Source of the DNA: JACDDK01 sp038198445 | Lineage (GTDB): Bacteria; Actinomycetota; Rubrobacteria; Rubrobacterales; Rubrobacteraceae | Reading direction: 5' to 3' | Length of the DNA: 22,954 bases | NCBI GenBank assembly: GCA_038198445.1 | Contig: JBBPZZ010000110.1 | Location: 1-22,954 of the forward strand | Shown: positions 1 through 6,917 of the stretch, one piece after another | Numbering within the stretch: position 1 is the stretch's first letter | Layout of the letters: each line of letters opens with the position of its first letter | The notes under the pieces: generated by a model | Database searches by the model: none | The model's input: the letters and a program-made list of their open reading frames with translations, nothing else | Told to the model about the DNA's origin: nothing | Made by a program: the position numbers and the translations under genes

Positions 1-95
1 CTGACATCGAAGAGGCGGGCGGCCTGGGATTTGGAGATGCCTCGTTGGAGAGCTTGAACTATCTTCTGGCGCAGGTCTTCGGAGTAAGCTTTCAT
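1..95 (-). CDS. IS630-type transposase, N-terminal fragment (cut by window edge)
   Basis: Reading the minus strand from an ATG at 95 gives about 31 codons that run off the left edge, beginning MKAYSEDLRQKIV and continuing with Q-RG-SKSQAARLFDV. This is the N-terminal helix-turn-helix start typical of IS630-family transposases (or their OrfA), which bind the element's terminal inverted repeats. The DDE catalytic part would lie outside the window. The end of the element should fall a few tens of bases upstream of the ATG, that is at about 96-128, because restriction-enzyme homology on the plus strand begins near 129. A TA dinucleotide at 113-114 is a plausible IS630 target site. I could not verify a terminal inverted repeat from a single end. 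The family assignment rests only on the HTH start. Confidence 0.8.
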   Translation of the reverse strand, partial: MKAYSEDLRQKIVQALQRGISKSQAARLFDV

Positions 96-113
96 GTTCC
101 CATGATCTCACAT

Positions 114-713
114 AGGTCAACGGTTTTGTTCTTCGCTGTAATAAAGGACGTCGTGCGGCTCAACGACCTCGAAGGGGCGGAAATATGCCTGCAGCGTCGG
201 GTACTCACGCTCCCCGGATTCTTCCGTCCGACGAAGCTGTGGGACATGCTCGTTATCAACGACGGAAGGCTCGTAGCAGCCATCGAACTAAAGAGCCAGG
301 TAGGACCCTCGTTTGGGAACAACTTCAACAACCGCGCCGAAGAAGCTATCGGCACCGGCGTGGACCTGTGGAAAGCATATCGTGAAGAAGCATTCGGGCA
401 GATACCGCGCCCATTCGTGGGGTGGCTGATCCTGGTAGAGGATTGCGCGGGCTCTCGTTCCCCGGTCCGCGATAGCTCACCGCACTTCCCCGTGCTCGAA
501 GAATTCGACGGAGCATCCTACGCCGACCGGTACAACGTCCTCTGCCAAAAGCTCGTACAGGAACAGCTATACACTTCAGCCTCCGTGCTACTGTCACCAC
601 GCACTTCCGTGAACACTGGAGACTACTCCGAGCTATCCGAGTTGACCGGCCTCAAGACCTTCGTCACGACCCTCGCCGGGCACGTGGCGGCGGAGGCGGC
701 AAGAGCAACATAA
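114..713 (+). pseudogene. XhoI/PaeR7I-family type II restriction endonuclease, 5'-truncated by an IS end
   Basis: The protein frame carries the XhoI/PaeR7I signature almost continuously: LPGFFRPTKLWDMLV, AAIELKSQVGPSFGNNFNNR, a GWLILVEDC block, RDSSPHFPV and GASYADRY. These enzymes cut CTCGAG. The catalytic PD-(D/E)xK core is visible as the Asp codon at 243 and the E-x-K at 285-293. Homology starts near 129, whereas intact members have roughly 50 more N-terminal residues. The frame stays open upstream to an ATG at 45, but those first ~27 codons are antisense to the transposase gene, so they are not native sequence. An IS fusion product of 222 residues is possible, but its activity is doubtful. 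The partner N6-adenine methyltransferase is not in the window; in PaeR7I-type systems it lies next to the endonuclease gene, so it may lie beyond the element or be lost. The exact junction (about 100-128) is inferred. Confidence 0.85.
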
Positions 714-775
714 ACGCAGTTGACGGGCAAACCTCTGGTAGCCTACCGGGGACGGCGCCGTCAGAGAGGAACACG

Positions 776-979
776 ATGAGCCAGACGAAATTTCCTCCAG
801 GTTGGGACGAAGAGAGAGTGCGGAAAGTTCTCGGACACTACGAGGAACAGACCGAAGATGAAGCGACCGCCGAAGATGAAGCGGCTTTCGAGTACCAGAA
901 TCAGACTTTCATGGAAGTCCCGAATGACCTCGTGCCTGAGATCCGGTCGCTTATCGCCAAACGTCAGACAGGAGCCTAG
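776..979 (+). CDS. Small acidic hypothetical protein, possible orphan antitoxin
   Basis: A 67-residue protein starting at ATG 776 with a good ribosome site (GAGAGGA at about 763-769). It is strongly acidic in the middle (EEQTEDEATAEDEAAFEYQ) and ends with EVPNDLVPEIRSLIAKRQ. I recognise the overall pattern (FPPGWDEERV-KVL-HYEEQTE) as a short conserved protein that recurs in several bacterial phyla, often near toxin-antitoxin genes, but no biochemical role is known to me. No toxin-like partner is adjacent: the next gene starts 65 bp away and has its own promoter. An antitoxin role is inference from size, acidity and neighbourhood. A TTGACG at 720-725 could be a -35 box, but no convincing -10 box follows it. 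Confidence 0.7.
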   Translation: MSQTKFPPGWDEERVRKVLGHYEEQTEDEATAEDEAAFEYQNQTFMEVPNDLVPEIRSLIAKRQTGA

Positions 980-1009
980 CTTCAGGCGAACCTGCCGTGC
1001 GTTCGCTTC

Positions 1010-1038
1010 TTGAACGAGCTTATCTCACGCCATAGACT
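1010..1038 (+). promoter_or_regulatory. Promoter of the DUF433 gene, predicted leaderless
   Basis: The -35 box TTGAAC (1010-1015) and the -10 box TAGACT (1033-1038) are separated by exactly 17 bp. Seven bases downstream of the -10 box is position 1045, the A of the DUF433 ATG. There is no Shine-Dalgarno sequence in front of this ATG. The arrangement therefore predicts an mRNA that begins at the start codon, which is common in actinobacteria. It was read by eye and has not been mapped. Confidence 0.6.
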
Positions 1039-1044
1039 ACATAC

Positions 1045-1254
1045 ATGGACAATCTGCTCGAACACATCACCATCGACTCGCAAATATGCCACGGCAAGCC
1101 GATCGTCAGAGGACTTCGATATCCGGTGAAGATGCTGCTGGAGTTGATGAGCAGCGGGATGACGAAAGAGGAGATCCTTGCGGATTACGAGGATCTGGAG
1201 CGTGAGGATCTGCTTGCCGTGCTCTCCTACGCAAAGGTTGAACTGAGAGGCTAG
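1045..1254 (+). CDS. DUF433 family antitoxin-like protein
   Basis: A 69-residue protein of the DUF433 family: ITIDSQICHGKPIVRGLRYPV, then a helical segment with LLELMSSGMTKEEILADYEDLEREDL. DUF433 proteins are winged-helix/HTH antitoxins, normally encoded beside a DUF5615 (PIN-like) toxin gene. Here the DUF5615 partner is missing. Instead the gene is followed after 3 bp by a second antitoxin-like ORF and a ParE/RelE toxin, and all three probably share one transcript. The start codon coincides with the predicted transcription start, so translation is probably leaderless. The family call is firm; the functional pairing in this arrangement is unknown. Confidence 0.88.
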   Translation: MDNLLEHITIDSQICHGKPIVRGLRYPVKMLLELMSSGMTKEEILADYEDLEREDLLAVLSYAKVELRG

Positions 1255-1257
1255 TAA

Positions 1258-1476
1258 GTGACGGATCTACTTAAAAAGGCTTTCGATGCCGCTTCCCAAT
1301 TACCTCAAGATGAGCAAGACGCCGTAGCCGAGTGGCTGCTCGCGGAGCTTACTTCGGAAGGAGAATGGGAGAAGCGTTTTGCCGAGTCGCAGGGCGCTTT
1401 GTCCTCGCTCGCGCGGGAGGCACTGGACGAACACGAGAGAGGTGAGACCGAGGATCTGGACCCAGAATCGCTTTGA
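1258..1476 (+). CDS. Antitoxin of a ParE/RelE-type toxin-antitoxin pair
   Basis: A 72-residue, helix-rich, acidic protein (LLKKAFDAASQLPQDEQDAV, later EALDEHERGETEDLDPESL) that starts with GTG at 1258. A GAGAGG at 1245-1250 gives suitable ribosome-site spacing. Its stop codon overlaps the start codon of the toxin gene by four bases (TTGA at 1473-1476), the classic translational coupling of type II toxin-antitoxin pairs. The N-terminal half resembles small antitoxins described as addiction-module components (xx-A-xx-LP-xEQ-xxVAEWLL). The C-terminal acidic part would wrap and neutralise the toxin. The assignment rests on the partner and the overlap more than on family recognition. Confidence 0.75.
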   Translation: MTDLLKKAFDAASQLPQDEQDAVAEWLLAELTSEGEWEKRFAESQGALSSLAREALDEHERGETEDLDPESL

Positions 1477-1742
1477 GATCCAGGACGACCCGCCGGTTTC
1501 GGAGGGCTTTCTCTCGTCTACCGGAGCCGATCAAAGATAGAGCGCGTGAAGCTTACAGGCGGTTTGCCGAGAACCCGGACCATCCGGGGTTGCGCTTCAA
1601 GCAAGTACACGCGACCGAACCTACCTATTCGGTTCGAGTCAGCAAAGATTACCGCGCGCTCGGGATCAGAGAAGGAGACACGATGGTCTGGTTCTGGATC
1701 GGTACACACGCCGAATACGACAATCTACTTTCTCGCATGTAA
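1473..1742 (+). CDS. ParE/RelE-superfamily toxin
   Basis: An 89-residue basic protein starting at TTG 1473, inside the antitoxin's last codons. The pattern RRFRRAFSRLPEPIKDRARE, then NPDHPGLRFKQVH, YSVRVSKDYRALG and VWFWIGTHAEYDNLL is that of the RelE/ParE fold, in which the Arg and Tyr residues of the Y-x-VR-x-xYRALG strand and the C-terminal His-x-x-Tyr matter for activity or binding. Family members are mRNA interferases or gyrase poisons. I cannot say which from sequence alone. The length is normal and all conserved blocks are present, so the pair looks intact. Confidence 0.85.
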   Translation: MRSRTTRRFRRAFSRLPEPIKDRAREAYRRFAENPDHPGLRFKQVHATEPTYSVRVSKDYRALGIREGDTMVWFWIGTHAEYDNLLSRM

Positions 1743-1777
1743 CGCTACTCAACTCGTGAATTGTCGAAGGTTCCAGC

Positions 1778-1783
1778 TAGAAT
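1778..1783 (+). promoter_or_regulatory. Possible -10 box (TAGAAT) for the sbcDC operon
   Basis: TAGAAT at 1778-1783 is one mismatch from the -10 consensus and lies 17 bases before a GGAGAGG ribosome site (1801-1807) that precedes the sbcD frame. No good -35 box sits at 16-18 bp; a TTGTCG at 1761-1766 is too close. Confidence 0.3.
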
Positions 1784-1818
1784 AGCGTAGGCTTCCACAT
1801 GGAGAGGATCCCGACGTA

Positions 1819-2970
1819 GTTCGTATAGCTCACATCTCGGATACGCACCTGGGGTACACCCGGTACGCGAAGCTCGACCCAGCGTCCAACCGCAACCAGC
1901 GGGAGGTGGACGTGCAGGAGGCTTACGCGCGGGCGGTTGACGCCATCCTGGAGCGGGAGGTGGACCTGGTGATCCACTCGGGCGACGTCTTCGACTCGGT
2001 GCGCCCGGCGACGCACGTGATCATCGGCTTCCTGAAACAGACGGCCCGCATCACCGCGCGCGCCGGTATCCCATACGTCGTAGCCGCCGGGAACCACGAG
2101 ACGCCGCGGCTGCGGACGACTACGGCGGCGCTTGAGTATGGGAACCTGGTCAATGTGATCTCCGCGCATGGTTTCGACCTGGACTACTGGTCGGATGACA
2201 TAGACAGCATCAACGTGGGCGTTACGCTGGTGCCGCACGGGGCGGTCTTAGGGACGGGGGCGGTGATGCCCGCCCGTGACGCGGACGTGAACATTCTCGT
2301 GACGCACGGGATGGTACCGGGTTTGGAGGCGAAGCAGCACGAGATGGGAGAGGCGAACTTGCAGTCCAACATGATCTCCGGTGGCTTCGATTACGTCGCA
2401 CTCGGCCACTACCACGAGTTCCACGAGCACAAGCCGAACGCCTACTACGCCGGGGCGACGGAGCGGTTCGGGTTCGGGGAGGTAGCGTCGAAGCCGGGGT
2501 TCGCCATCGTGGAGTTCGATGGTAATGGACTGAAGAGCGTGGAGCACGTCGAGATAGAAGCGCGCCCGATGTTGGACCTGGAGAAGATCAAAGCTAGAGA
2601 CATGGACTCGGCGGCGCTTACGGATGCCGTCCGAGAGCGGACGGAGGGCATGGACCTGGACGGCGCGATGGTGCGGTTGCGGGTCTACGACGTGCGGCGC
2701 GGGGTATCGAGCGGGGTGGATCGAGCTTTGCTGCGCGACCTGCAACGCCGATGCCTGAACTTCTCCCTGGAGGTCCACGCCGAGGAACTGCCGGAGGAGC
2801 GGGAGAGCGGGTCCGTATCGGCGGTCTTCGGGGCGCTGGAGGAGGAGTTCGCGGAGTTCGTGAAGACGCGGCGGGAGCGTGGCGAGTTGGAGGAGCGGTT
2901 CGCCGGGGAGTTCCTCGAAAAGGGGCGCGGCTATCTGGCGCGGGCGGCGAGCGAGGAGAGCGGTTCGTGA
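1819..2970 (+). CDS. sbcD: SbcD, nuclease subunit of the SbcCD (Mre11-Rad50-type) DNA repair complex
   Basis: Mn-dependent nuclease of the Mre11 family. With SbcC it opens hairpins and processes blocked double-strand ends. Counting from codon 1819, the phosphoesterase motifs are Asp8-x-His10 (ISDTHLG), GD at 55-56 (HSGDVFD), GNHE at 91-94, VTHGM, and LGHYHEFHEH later. The predicted length is about 383 residues, normal for the family. The odd point is the start: the first canonical in-frame start codon is GTG 1906, which lies downstream of motif I. At the position where RIAHISDTH should begin, the codon is GTT (1819-1821), preceded by GGAGAGG at 1801-1807. An ATG at 1799 opens only a six-codon frame that stops at TAG 1817-1819. 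Either translation uses a non-canonical start, or a GTG has changed to GTT, or there is a sequence error. The stop overlaps the sbcC start by 4 bases. Confidence 0.9.
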   Translation, partial: VRIAHISDTHLGYTRYAKLDPASNRNQREVDVQEAYARAVDAILEREVDLVIHSGDVFDSVRPATHVIIGFLKQTARITARAGIPYVVAAGNHETPRLRTTTAALEYGNLVNVISAHGFDLDYWSDDIDSINVGVTLVPHGAVLGTGAVMPARDADVNILVTHGMVPGLEAKQHEMGEANLQSNMISGGFDYVALGHYHEFHEHKPNAYYAGATERFGFGEVASKPGFAIVEFDGNGLKSVEHVEIEARPMLDLEKIKARDMDSAALTDAVRERTEGMDLDGAMVRLRVYDVRRGVSSGVDRALLRDLQRRCLNFSLEVHAEELPEERESGSVSAVFGALEEEFAEFVKTRRERGELEERFAGEFLEKGRGYLARAASEESGS

Positions 2971-5834
2971 ACCTGGAACGGCTGTACATCGAGAACTACA
3001 AGCAACTCCGGGAGCCAGTTGAGTTGTTGCCGCCGGAGGGTGCTATCGGGGTTGTGGGGAGGAACGGCTCGGGGAAGTCCACGCTGTTCGAGAGCATATT
3101 GTGGGCGTTCTTCGGATCGCGGGGCGGTGGTCCGCGGTTCTCTAACGAGTTGATCCCCTGGAGCGGCGGCTCTGCGAAGGACCCGACGGTCGTCGAGGTT
3201 ACGCTCGCCATCGGTGGACAGTCATATACGGTGCGGCGTCAGCTCAAGAGCAATTCTACGAGTGCGGAGATGCGGGATTCCTCCGGGAAGACCATCGTGA
3301 CCGGGACGAGCGACGTCACGCGGTGGGTCGAGGAGAACCTGCTCAGGATGGACCGGACGGCTTTCGAGGCTACGTTCTACGCGAGGCAGAAGGAACTCAA
3401 GTTCTTCGCCCAGGACGATGGGATCAGCCGGGTACGCAGGATCTCGAAGATGCTCGGTATAAGCAGCGTCGAGGGGGCTCAGAAGCTATTGCGCGAGGAC
3501 CGCAACGACCTCCGCACCGAGGCGCGTCTGATCGAGTCCCGCCTCGCGGAGGCCGACGAAGACTCCCTGAAGGAACGGCTGGACGGGGCCAGGAAGGATT
3601 GCCAGCGACTGGAGGAGGAACTGGAACGGGTCTCCGGCGAACACGAGACCGCCCAGACGGACCTGGAGACCGCCCGCAAGGCCCGCGCCGCGCTCGACGA
3701 GGCGCACCGCAAACACGTGAAGCTCTCGAACTCTCTCCAGGAGGCCGAAGGCGAGCGCCACCGCGCCGGAGACCGGGCCGAAGAGCTGGAGAGAGATCTG
3801 GCCGACCTCGCCTCCGCGGAGGAAGAACTAAAGGGCCTCAAGCCAGAGGTGGAACGGCTACCGGGGCTCGAAAAGGAGTTAGAGCGTCTGGAGGAGGACC
3901 AGCGGCGCGTCGAGCAGAGGGATCGGGAGCGCAAGGAACTCCGGTCGGCGCAGGCCAGGATCGCCGGCATCGAGTCCGAGGTGTGGGACACGCTGGAGAG
4001 CCTGGACGGAAACGGGAGTCCGCTTGCGGGATGGGACGCGCTCTTCGACCTGGACGGCGCGGAGTTGCTCCGGGAGACGATGGCCGTGCTGGAGCCGGCC
4101 GCGGAGGAGTCGAGAAAAGCGGAGGAGCACCTACAGGAGCTAAAAGACCTGGAGGCCGCGCACGACGAGCTCCGGCGCGGCGAGGACGAGGCCAAAAGTC
4201 TTCGTGAGCGGGCTGAAGAAGCGCGGCTAGAGAGCGAGCGGCTCTCGGAGGAGATCGAAGACCTCTCCGGAGGCGAGGACCTGGAGGCAAGGGAGCGAGA
4301 TCTCAGGGGCCAGGAAGAGACGCTGCGCGAGCTGGCCGCCGCCCGCCGGGGCTCCGCGGCCGCCGACGAGCGCGAGGCGAAGAACGTAGACAAGGCGCGG
4401 GAAGCAATACAGAGCGGCGCCGACGAGCACTGTCCCACCTGCCACCGTCCCTTCGAGGAAGGCGAGCACGCCGACATTGTAGACACCCTGAACCGCCAGG
4501 CGGCTTCGATCCGCCGCCGCGCCGCGAAAGCGATGGAGGAAGCGGATAAACACGCCCGAGCCGCAACCGCGGCCGGAGAGAAACTGCGTAAAGTAGCGGA
4601 GCGCCTGGAGCGCTGGCGCACTCTCCGCGAGGCGCTGGCGCGCACCGAGACCACGGCCGCTGGCCGGAACGAGGCCCTTCAGGAAGTCATCGTCCGCAAC
4701 CGCGAGTTGGAGGCGAAGCTCGGCGGTTCATCGGCCCCGGCGGCGGAAGAACTGGAGGCGGTCCGGGGCCGCTGCGAGATTCTGCTCGGGCTACGCGACG
4801 CCCTGCCAGGCGCGCGGAGCCTCGCGCGCGAGCACTCCAGCCTGACGGAGCGGGCGGAGGCTTTGATCTCCAGCGTCGAAGCCCTCTCCAGCATTTCCTA
4901 CGATCCCGAACGGCACCGCGAGATGCAGGCCGAGAAGACGCGCCTGGAACGCGCCCAGGGCCGCCTCCAGGAACTAGAGCGGCGGATAAACACCCGCCCG
5001 GAGGTCGAGCGGGTGCTGAATGAGGCCCGCCGCCGCGTCCGGGAGGCGGGTGAAGCGGCGGAGCGGGTACAGCGGGAGATCTCCACCCTCGGCTTCGATG
5101 AGCGGGAGTTCGACGCCGCTGGTGAGCGCGTCACGCTCGCCGAAGAAAAAACGTCCGGGCTGCGCGACGCGCGCGAGCATCTTGGCGGAGAATGGAAGGA
5201 CGCCGACTACCGTATAGAACGCGCCAACGCCGAGTTGAAGCGTCTCGAAGACGACCGCAAACTCGCCAACGAACGGGTCTCCGGGGCGGCCCGGATGGAC
5301 GAGATGGACAAGCTCTTCACCGAGTTCTTCCGGGGGCTCACCGCGCGCGTCAGGCCGATGCTGGAGACCGAAGCGTCCAACCTGGTGCGCGACCTGACGG
5401 ATGGTCGATACGAGAGGATGGAGTTCGACGACAACTACCGGGTCAAGCTGCTCGACCGCTTCGACGACTCGTACGCTATCGAGCGATTTTCCGGCGGCGA
5501 GGCCGACGTGGCGAGCCTCTCGGCCAGGATCGCGCTCTCCAAGATCATCGCCGCCCGCGGCTCCGAGGCCCTGGGTTTCCTGGTCCTCGACGAGGTCTTC
5601 GGCAGCCTGGACGCCGAGCGGCGCACCAACGTGCTGCTCGCCCTGGAGCGTTTGAAGCGGTCGTTCGGCCAGATCTTCATAATCTCCCACGTCGGAGACG
5701 TGCAGGAGTCCGCCCTCCTCGATGAACTATGGATGATCGAGGAAGACGAAGACGGCAAGAGCACCGTCCGACGCGTCGAGCAAAACTCAACCGCTTCTAT
5801 CGAAGCCCTAAACCAGGCGATCTCGGGCTCCTAA
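2967..5834 (+). CDS. sbcC: SbcC, ABC-ATPase/SMC-like subunit of SbcCD
   Basis: A 955-residue Rad50-type ATPase starting at GTG 2967, which overlaps the sbcD stop (GTGA) and is preceded by a GAGGAG ribosome site. The Walker A motif GRNGSGKST is at residues 31-39. A long charged coiled coil follows, interrupted by the zinc-hook CPTC at 489-492. The second head half holds the signature FSGGE (841-845), Walker B LGFLVLDE (869-876), the D-loop GSLD and the H-loop ISHVGD. This is the complete set expected of a dimerising, hook-bridged SMC-like ATPase that tethers DNA ends and drives SbcD nuclease activity. The frame is open further upstream to 2751, but that part overlaps sbcD in another frame and is not native. 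It is an intact, highly confident call. Confidence 0.97.
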   Translation: MNLERLYIENYKQLREPVELLPPEGAIGVVGRNGSGKSTLFESILWAFFGSRGGGPRFSNELIPWSGGSAKDPTVVEVTLAIGGQSYTVRRQLKSNSTSAEMRDSSGKTIVTGTSDVTRWVEENLLRMDRTAFEATFYARQKELKFFAQDDGISRVRRISKMLGISSVEGAQKLLREDRNDLRTEARLIESRLAEADEDSLKERLDGARKDCQRLEEELERVSGEHETAQTDLETARKARAALDEAHRKHVKLSNSLQEAEGERHRAGDRAEELERDLADLASAEEELKGLKPEVERLPGLEKELERLEEDQRRVEQRDRERKELRSAQARIAGIESEVWDTLESLDGNGSPLAGWDALFDLDGAELLRETMAVLEPAAEESRKAEEHLQELKDLEAAHDELRRGEDEAKSLRERAEEARLESERLSEEIEDLSGGEDLEARERDLRGQEETLRELAAARRGSAAADEREAKNVDKAREAIQSGADEHCPTCHRPFEEGEHADIVDTLNRQAASIRRRAAKAMEEADKHARAATAAGEKLRKVAERLERWRTLREALARTETTAAGRNEALQEVIVRNRELEAKLGGSSAPAAEELEAVRGRCEILLGLRDALPGARSLAREHSSLTERAEALISSVEALSSISYDPERHREMQAEKTRLERAQGRLQELERRINTRPEVERVLNEARRRVREAGEAAERVQREISTLGFDEREFDAAGERVTLAEEKTSGLRDAREHLGGEWKDADYRIERANAELKRLEDDRKLANERVSGAARMDEMDKLFTEFFRGLTARVRPMLETEASNLVRDLTDGRYERMEFDDNYRVKLLDRFDDSYAIERFSGGEADVASLSARIALSKIIAARGSEALGFLVLDEVFGSLDAERRTNVLLALERLKRSFGQIFIISHVGDVQESALLDELWMIEEDEDGKSTVRRVEQNSTASIEALNQAISGS

Positions 5835-5847
5835 ACGCGGCTTCTCG

Positions 5848-6783
5848 GTGGAAAATACTTACGAGACCTGGAACGCCGAATTTCCTCTAATTGGGCCTGG
5901 AGGCGAGCCGGTGGACCTCTACCGCACCTTCCGCTCTCACGGCGTCGCCTCCCTGCCGCCGATGCGGATGGACGAAGAACGTCAGGTCTTGGAGATCACC
6001 CTCGCGGTCAACGGGACCGAAGCACGCACCGCGCGGATCGAACCCGGCGGTGCGGGGTTTGCCGTAGTCAGCGTCGCCGGTGACCCACTGGAACCCGCGG
6101 AGGGAGAGAAGCTCCTCGCGGCGGTGCGTCGCGTCCTGCGGATGGAGGAGGACCTCTCGGAGTTCTACGTGCGGGCCGCCGGAGACCCGGACCTGGCGTG
6201 GGTCACCAGCGGAGCGGGGCGTATGATCCGGAGCCCCACCGTCTTCGAGGAGGTGGTGAAGACCATCTGCACCACCAACTGCGCCTGGTCCGCCACGGAA
6301 CGCATGGTCGGCGCGCTAGTCCGGCATCTCGGAGAGCCTGCCCCGCACGCCCCGAAAGAGAGTCCGTACGGCCGAGCCTTCCCAGCGCCGGAGGCGATGG
6401 CCGCAGCCGGAGAAGACTTCTACCGGGAAGTAGTCCGCGCCGGTTACAGGGGCAAATACCTGATGACGCTGGCGGGTTCCGTGCTGGAAGGGAGCCTGGA
6501 CCTCGAAGAATTGGGACGAGCCGATAAGGACGCGTTGCCGGATGACGAATTGGAGAAACGTCTGCTCGCGTTGCCGGGTGTCGGACCTTACGCCGCCGCT
6601 CACGTAATGATGATGCTCGGCAGATACTCGCGCCTCATCCTCGACTCCTGGACCCGCCCGAAGTATGCAAGGCTCGTGGGGAAGCCCGTCGTTACCGATG
6701 CGGAAATTCTATCGCGCTTTCAGGGCTACGGAGGATATGCTGGTCTCGCCTTCTGGCTCTACCTGACCCGGGATTGGATCTAG
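5848..6783 (+). CDS. AlkA-like HhH-GPD DNA glycosylase
   Basis: A 311-residue protein. The N-terminal ~110 residues have the alpha/beta character of the AlkA N-domain, followed by a helical HhH-GPD domain. The helix-hairpin-helix LPGVGPYAA is at 242-250, and the catalytic-type Asp is Asp266 in RLILDSWTRPKY. The block RMIRSPTVFEEVVKTICTTN at 125-144 matches the start of the glycosylase domain in AlkA proteins. It probably removes alkylated bases (3-methyladenine type); the exact lesion range cannot be read. There are no four C-terminal cysteines, so it is not an Fe-S MutY/Nth type. Start GTG 5848 lies 13 bp after the sbcC stop with only a weak ribosome site, consistent with read-through translation in an sbcDC repair operon. 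Confidence 0.85.
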   Translation: MENTYETWNAEFPLIGPGGEPVDLYRTFRSHGVASLPPMRMDEERQVLEITLAVNGTEARTARIEPGGAGFAVVSVAGDPLEPAEGEKLLAAVRRVLRMEEDLSEFYVRAAGDPDLAWVTSGAGRMIRSPTVFEEVVKTICTTNCAWSATERMVGALVRHLGEPAPHAPKESPYGRAFPAPEAMAAAGEDFYREVVRAGYRGKYLMTLAGSVLEGSLDLEELGRADKDALPDDELEKRLLALPGVGPYAAAHVMMMLGRYSRLILDSWTRPKYARLVGKPVVTDAEILSRFQGYGGYAGLAFWLYLTRDWI

Positions 6784-6917
6784 GAACCACTTGTCCCTCC
6801 TTCAGGGATGGGCTCTCCATTCCGTGCTTCCGGACACATATTTATACCCGGAACTAAAGTTATCCTGCCTCCGGCCGATAATCAGCGTATCTCGAACCAG
6901 ATCAGGAGGGGCATAAC

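Noticed and set aside
720..749. Promoter for the gene at 776 (TTGACG at 720-725)
   Set aside because: No acceptable -10 hexamer lies 16-18 bp downstream.
2751..2966. Upstream extension of the sbcC frame by 72 codons
   Set aside because: It overlaps sbcD in another frame and is Gly/Arg-rich shadow sequence; the SMC-type N-terminus begins at GTG 2967.
3479..4654. 391-codon minus-strand frame of Ser/Arg-rich composition
   Set aside because: It is antisense to the coiled coil of sbcC; the composition is that of a shadow of Glu/Leu-rich codons and no family is recognisable.
6784..6917. TCCCT-CCTTC-AGGGA hairpin downstream of the glycosylase as a terminator
   Set aside because: A five-base stem without a T-run; too weak to call.
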